A stretch of DNA of 64,000 bases. Origin: Antedon mediterranea (taxonomy: Eukaryota; Echinodermata; Crinoidea; Comatulida; Antedonidae). Location of the stretch: assembly GCF_964355755.1 (NCBI RefSeq), contig NC_092670.1:1327001-1391000 (forward strand). The letters run 5' to 3'. Shown here piece after piece: positions 60,401-64,000 of this stretch (its first letter is position 1; the number at the start of each line of letters is the position of its first letter). The position numbers and the translations under genes were made by a program. The notes under the pieces were generated by a model, which saw nothing but the letters and a program-made list of their open reading frames with translations, did no database searches and was not told the DNA's origin.

Positions 60401-63278
60401 GTGCTAATTTCACGACCTGTCTGTGTTGTGTTGTCGATGCTGTAAAGATCTGGATTGTCTGGCTTTGCCGTTGATTCCGTTTCCTCTTCTTCTTCCTCTT
60501 CATCATTGACATCAACTTGTGCCATCTGAATACTAATAAAAAATAATACTACTAGTAAACTTTCAGAACCAAAAAAGTGTCCTTTTAATAGTTTTAATAT
60601 ATTTGTTTGGATTATTACTTCTTAAAGTTTATCCTAATTGAAAGCTGTGCTGTTAAAGTTTGATCTAAAAACCTTGTATGTAAATATGAACAATCACTGC
60701 CTACCTCAACCATTCTGGAACCTGATTGGATGAATTAGCTTGATTCACTGCAGCCTGATTTATTGGTACAAGGATGTTCATTGGTTCATCTTCAGAAACT
60801 TCAGATTCTGATTCTGATGTATCATCATAATTCTGCGGAGTCTGATTATACAAGATTTAAATTACTGTACAGTATTGTCGCAAATATAAAACTTTAAACT
60901 GTTTACTATTAATTATTGTAATAAAATTCATGATTTTCAAATGTCATATCATCATCATAGTATATTCTAATCATAATATTCATTTTATAATCATCAAAGT
61001 ATAATATACACAGTACCAACCTTCTTAGAAATTCTGATTTTTCTTCCTGAGATATCATAACCAAACCTAGCTGAGCTTGGTTGTGATTGGTCCGTTAGAC
61101 CAACAGCTGACTTGGGGCGACTGTTCTTATGGTTGCCATTAACTTCCTGTCGCCGCATTCCATACGAGGATTTAGGTCGCGTTGGTGATCTTCTTTTTGA
61201 TTCCTCATTGCCATTTATACTTGGTAGACTGCTCCTGTTTCGACTATTATTCACTCTGTAAGCCTGATAAAGAGAAATAATGGTTAATGTTCTTGCTTTC
61301 AATCCTATGGTTCTGGGTTCAAAAATGATCTAATTGATCAGACTCAATTTAATTTTGTGGATTTTCTTTAATATATCGACATATAATTATATTACACACC
61401 CCTAAAAATCAGTGTTTGTCATGTCATTATAAAACAAAGCATAAACATAATTTGAGTGTATGTCATATATTCCAAAAACTCAATCAAAATACGCACCTTA
61501 GCTGAATACTTGGGGTTGTTCAGGTTATCTAATGGAACCGTTTCCTAAAAAAAAACATTAACATTTGTTAATCATTATAAAAAATCATCACATTCATTAT
61601 ACAAAATACATTGATTATAATTTATGTTTTTTCTTTTCACATAAAGGTTTATGTGAAAAGATTAATTTAGACTAGTGCACTTAGTATTTATGTGCAAATG
61701 TTTTGACAGGAATTCTTACTGTTGCCACTAGCAATCTTGTTGCATTGTTCACCAATCTGGTAGCCTCGCCCTTTGACAGCATTGGACCGTGCCGTGACCG
61801 TATTAACACCGGGCCACCTTTAAAGTTACCACGTCTTATAAAGGAAAAAAAATATTCTCTAGTTAGTTTAAAAATGAAATAAACTAGTGTGTTTATTTAT
61901 CCTTTCTTACTATGAAACGTCCAATTGTTAAGAGTTGCTAAACAATGTGGACATTGATTTCTAATTCTCAGTTGTTCAATTTTTTTTTAGTAGACTTACC
62001 GTTTTTTTGGTGATGATTTTGGTTTAGCAACGTTTGTGTAAGGACTCTGAAATGATAAAATTCAATCAATTTAAACAAACCAAATATTACGGAGCAAAAT
62101 GCATACTCTTTCTAATCTACTTAAGCAAAAAACCCTGGTAAGCAAGAGCAAAAACCACTTCTCAGAATTAAGTTAAGTAGTATTAAAGTTAGCTGAATTG
62201 GATACAATTTTGGTATGATACTACATATCAGGGCCGTAGCCACCAGTAGGTAAGTGACCACCTGACAACTTTTTCTGAGAGGCCTTTGACCACCCAGTGG
62301 CTTGAACAGAGATTGTTCCCTTTCCTTGTGAATACCGAACCCCTTTATTTAGTGTAACAACATCACTGCATATCATATAAATGCAGGTGAGTAGTGCAGC
62401 TGTTTCTGCTCTATTGCATTATAATGTACTTAGTGCTATTCTTGCAGTCGTTACAATGCTAATGCAGTACGAGACCTGCCTTATACAGTAATGTAATTCA
62501 ATGTTTAACTGAATAAAAAAATAACACTTACAATAGGATAGGTATTTATCATATATTGATCAACGTCTTTCCTAAAAGATGATAAAAATGTATTGAATAC
62601 AGTATATGCATTAAATAAATGTATTATTATACAGAAACATTGCAAGAGAGTGAATATGGTGACTTGCACAGGAAACCCAACAAGTGAAAAAATAAACTGG
62701 ATCTCTTTTTAAAATACTATATATCCTCGAGTATAATTCCACTGCAGGTCTATTGCACCTGCTTTATGTCTGATTTCACAAACAGGCATATACCCCAGTA
62801 TAGACTTTCTATTTGAATGTTAGCCTCATTTATAACCAGTTCTGATGAGTTTTTACAATAAATACTTACTAATGTTTTATTTTCCTCCGTCCCACCCACC
62901 AAAGTCGGCTCAATTTTGTGTTCTAGTAGGGTGGGATATATCAGAGGATATATGGTACCTTAATAACCATGTGTATTCCAATCTTATTGTTTTTCTATTC
63001 AGCAATATTATCATTTTATGATGCATGTGATCACAACTACAGTACTGTAGTGCTTTGAATGCTTTCCAAGCCTTTTTAATGGAAAGTAGTTTAAACATAA
63101 GTCTAAAAATATATACTAAGAAAAACCAGAAAATAGAATAATTATTTCACCTGATATCAGACTCCCTCTTTGTATTGGGTCTGCACGTCATATTATTCAG
63201 TTGACGACGAACACGAGTTTCTCTGAAGTAATGTTTCAAGGCTCTATCGTGCAAACCATCATACATTAATGTAGGTCT
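54473..63278 (-). CDS. Ankyrin-repeat and PLAT-domain protein with ERICH3-like N-terminus (5' end uncertain)
   Basis: Exons: 63151-63278, 62532-62571, 62000-62046, 61720-61834, 61497-61544, 61021-61263, 60705-60841, 59803-60532, 59447-59525, 58879-59022, 57832-58421, 57499-57680, 56846-57091, 56392-56635, 56093-56146 and 54473-54580. All phases close, giving 1,044 residues to the stop. Order: LHDRALKHYFRETRVRRQL, resembling the ERICH3 N-terminus; basic Ser/Pro linker; acidic region; STQT/proline repeats; PLAT domain (YELLIHTGDRLGASTHADI through CGWFLEKVQV); Ser/Asp/Glu-rich stretch; Glu/Arg coiled coil; about four ankyrin repeats; Gln/Ser tail. PLAT domains bind lipid or protein partners. ERICH3 relatives are ciliary, so a ciliary role is a guess. 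The start may be the in-frame ATG at 63266 or an exon off the window. Confidence 0.85.
59066..59353. repeat. 40-bp minisatellite, about 7 copies, in PLAT-coding region intron
   Basis: Units of CTCACACACAGTATAAAACA plus GACAAGACTTGTCACCAAGC; some unit joints carry an extra CCA. It lies between exons 58879-59022 and 59447-59525. The word ACAAGACTTGT is itself palindromic. Confidence 0.95.
59560..59730 (+). mobile_element. tRNA-derived SINE (family 1), truncated head
   Basis: B box GGTTCAAGTCC at 59582, then CTGTCATATGTC, ACTCCACTCCCAAAGACTT and TGTAGAGCATCTTGTGT, matching the copy at 4675-4985 in reverse orientation. The A-box half is missing. It is intronic. Confidence 0.75.
62225..62320. mobile_element. 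Fragment resembling a transposon end (CAGGGCCGTAGCCACC)
   Basis: CAGGGCCGTAGCCACCAGTA followed by GTGACCACCTGACAACTTTTT and GGCCTTTGACCACCCAGTGG. Ends beginning CAGGGxCGTAGC are typical of inverted-repeat DNA elements, but no partner end was located. Confidence 0.35.
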
Positions 63279-64000
63279 CTGAAAAAAATTAGTTGCATTT
63301 TTATATTTATAAATGTTTTATACAAAGTGTTTGAATGGTTTTCACCTTGTGCCTTGAGACAGTACATGGGTGAAAAGAAGAGGCAAAAGAAAGAAAGGTT
63401 ACAGTGGATGAAGAGGAAAAAAGAAGAAACTATCTATTAAATTATTTAATGTACAATTTTAACATATTTTTATTTAAGTTTGTTTCATAGTATTTATTAT
63501 CTGTTTTCTGTTTCATACTTTTGTTGTTGTTGGTTTTGCTGAAATAAAATAAACAACTTATTTTGAGCATTACTGCTGTGCAGTCTTTGAGTTTCTCTCT
63601 GCTTTCTCTTCAAATTAAAATAAGGGTGTACAATGCCAACTAAGTGAATAATAAATAATTTAATTGAAATACGTATTTCAATTAAATTATTTATTGTGTG
63701 TCACATTGTAATAAAGGTAAAGTTAATTACAATACAAGCGTTCGTTTCCATTTATGTTTTACTGTAAATAAAGAATGGTGGCAAAGCAGGTGGCAACCTC
63801 TTTGGCCAACCGCATTATCAATAATTTGCTTTGTAATTTTTATGATGGTGATTTAGTTGGTAAGTAGAGTTATTGTATTCATTTCCTCAATGGATTTACA
63901 AAAATTACAAAAGTTAGTGATACAAATCACATCCAGTGGATGTAAAAGAGAAGAAAAAACACCCACAATAAGAAGATACCATTCATATAAAAGGTAGGTC
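63279..64000. other. Right-edge region upstream of the ANK-PLAT gene
   Basis: AT-rich sequence with a short palindrome at 63645-63692 (TAATTTAATTGAAATACGTA and its complement), a possible plus-strand first exon at 63775, and no other gene. It may hold the promoter of the minus-strand gene. Confidence 0.45.
63775..63859 (+). other. Candidate first coding exon with amphipathic helix
   Basis: ATGGTGGCAAAGCAGG opens a frame encoding MVAKQVATSLANRIINNLL followed by CNFYDGDLV, ending at a consensus donor (TAGTTG|gtaagt, phase 1). The V..SLA.RIINNLL pattern looks like an amphipathic helix of the A-kinase anchoring type. The gene, if real, continues off the window head-to-head with the ANK-PLAT gene. 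Confidence 0.35.

Overview
The window is a eukaryotic (metazoan) nuclear DNA segment: AT-rich, with small exons, GT-AG introns, many short inverted-repeat transposons (MITEs), tRNA-derived SINEs and minisatellites. The gene set, a TIR/NACHT/LRR receptor and the frequent TAGGCCTA-type words suggest a marine deuterostome invertebrate, most plausibly an echinoderm. The species cannot be fixed from sequence alone. Gene models were built by hand from splice sites, reading phase and remembered family sequences. Every complete model closes in frame from ATG to stop.

Layout: (1) 1-6208, minus: SDR42E1-like short-chain dehydrogenase, C-terminus beyond the left edge. (2) 8161-13856, minus: YARS2, mitochondrial tyrosyl-tRNA synthetase, 11 exons, 477 aa. 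(3) 14252-15318, plus: LDAF1/promethin, head-to-head with YARS2. (4) 17652-19664, plus: a promethin-related gene that shares the first hydrophobic hairpin exon and its intron phase with its neighbour but ends in a long charged, lysine-rich tail. (5) 20925-28025, minus: cyclin F (CCNF), 15 exons, 760 aa, with a 19-bp minisatellite in an intron. (6) 28339-39098, plus: HID1, head-to-head with CCNF (313 bp apart), with two alternative terminal exons. (7) 39099-43342: intergenic, with MITEs and a relic of an ankyrin exon. (8) 43343-51948, minus: an NLR-type receptor, TIR-like + TIR-like + NACHT + LRR. A 1,763-bp transposon with a 5-bp target duplication splits what reads as one NACHT-LRR coding exon. 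(9) 54473-63278, minus: a protein with an ERICH3-like N-terminal motif, TQT/proline-rich repeats, a PLAT domain, acidic Ser-rich region, coiled coil and ankyrin repeats. A candidate first exon on the plus strand lies at the right edge.

The housekeeping genes do not form a pathway, but two head-to-head pairs (YARS2/LDAF1, CCNF/HID1) probably share promoters. The most notable items are the transposon caught inside the innate-immune receptor exon, the receptor's duplicated TIR-like module, the twin HID1 terminal exons, and the half-conserved promethin duplicate.
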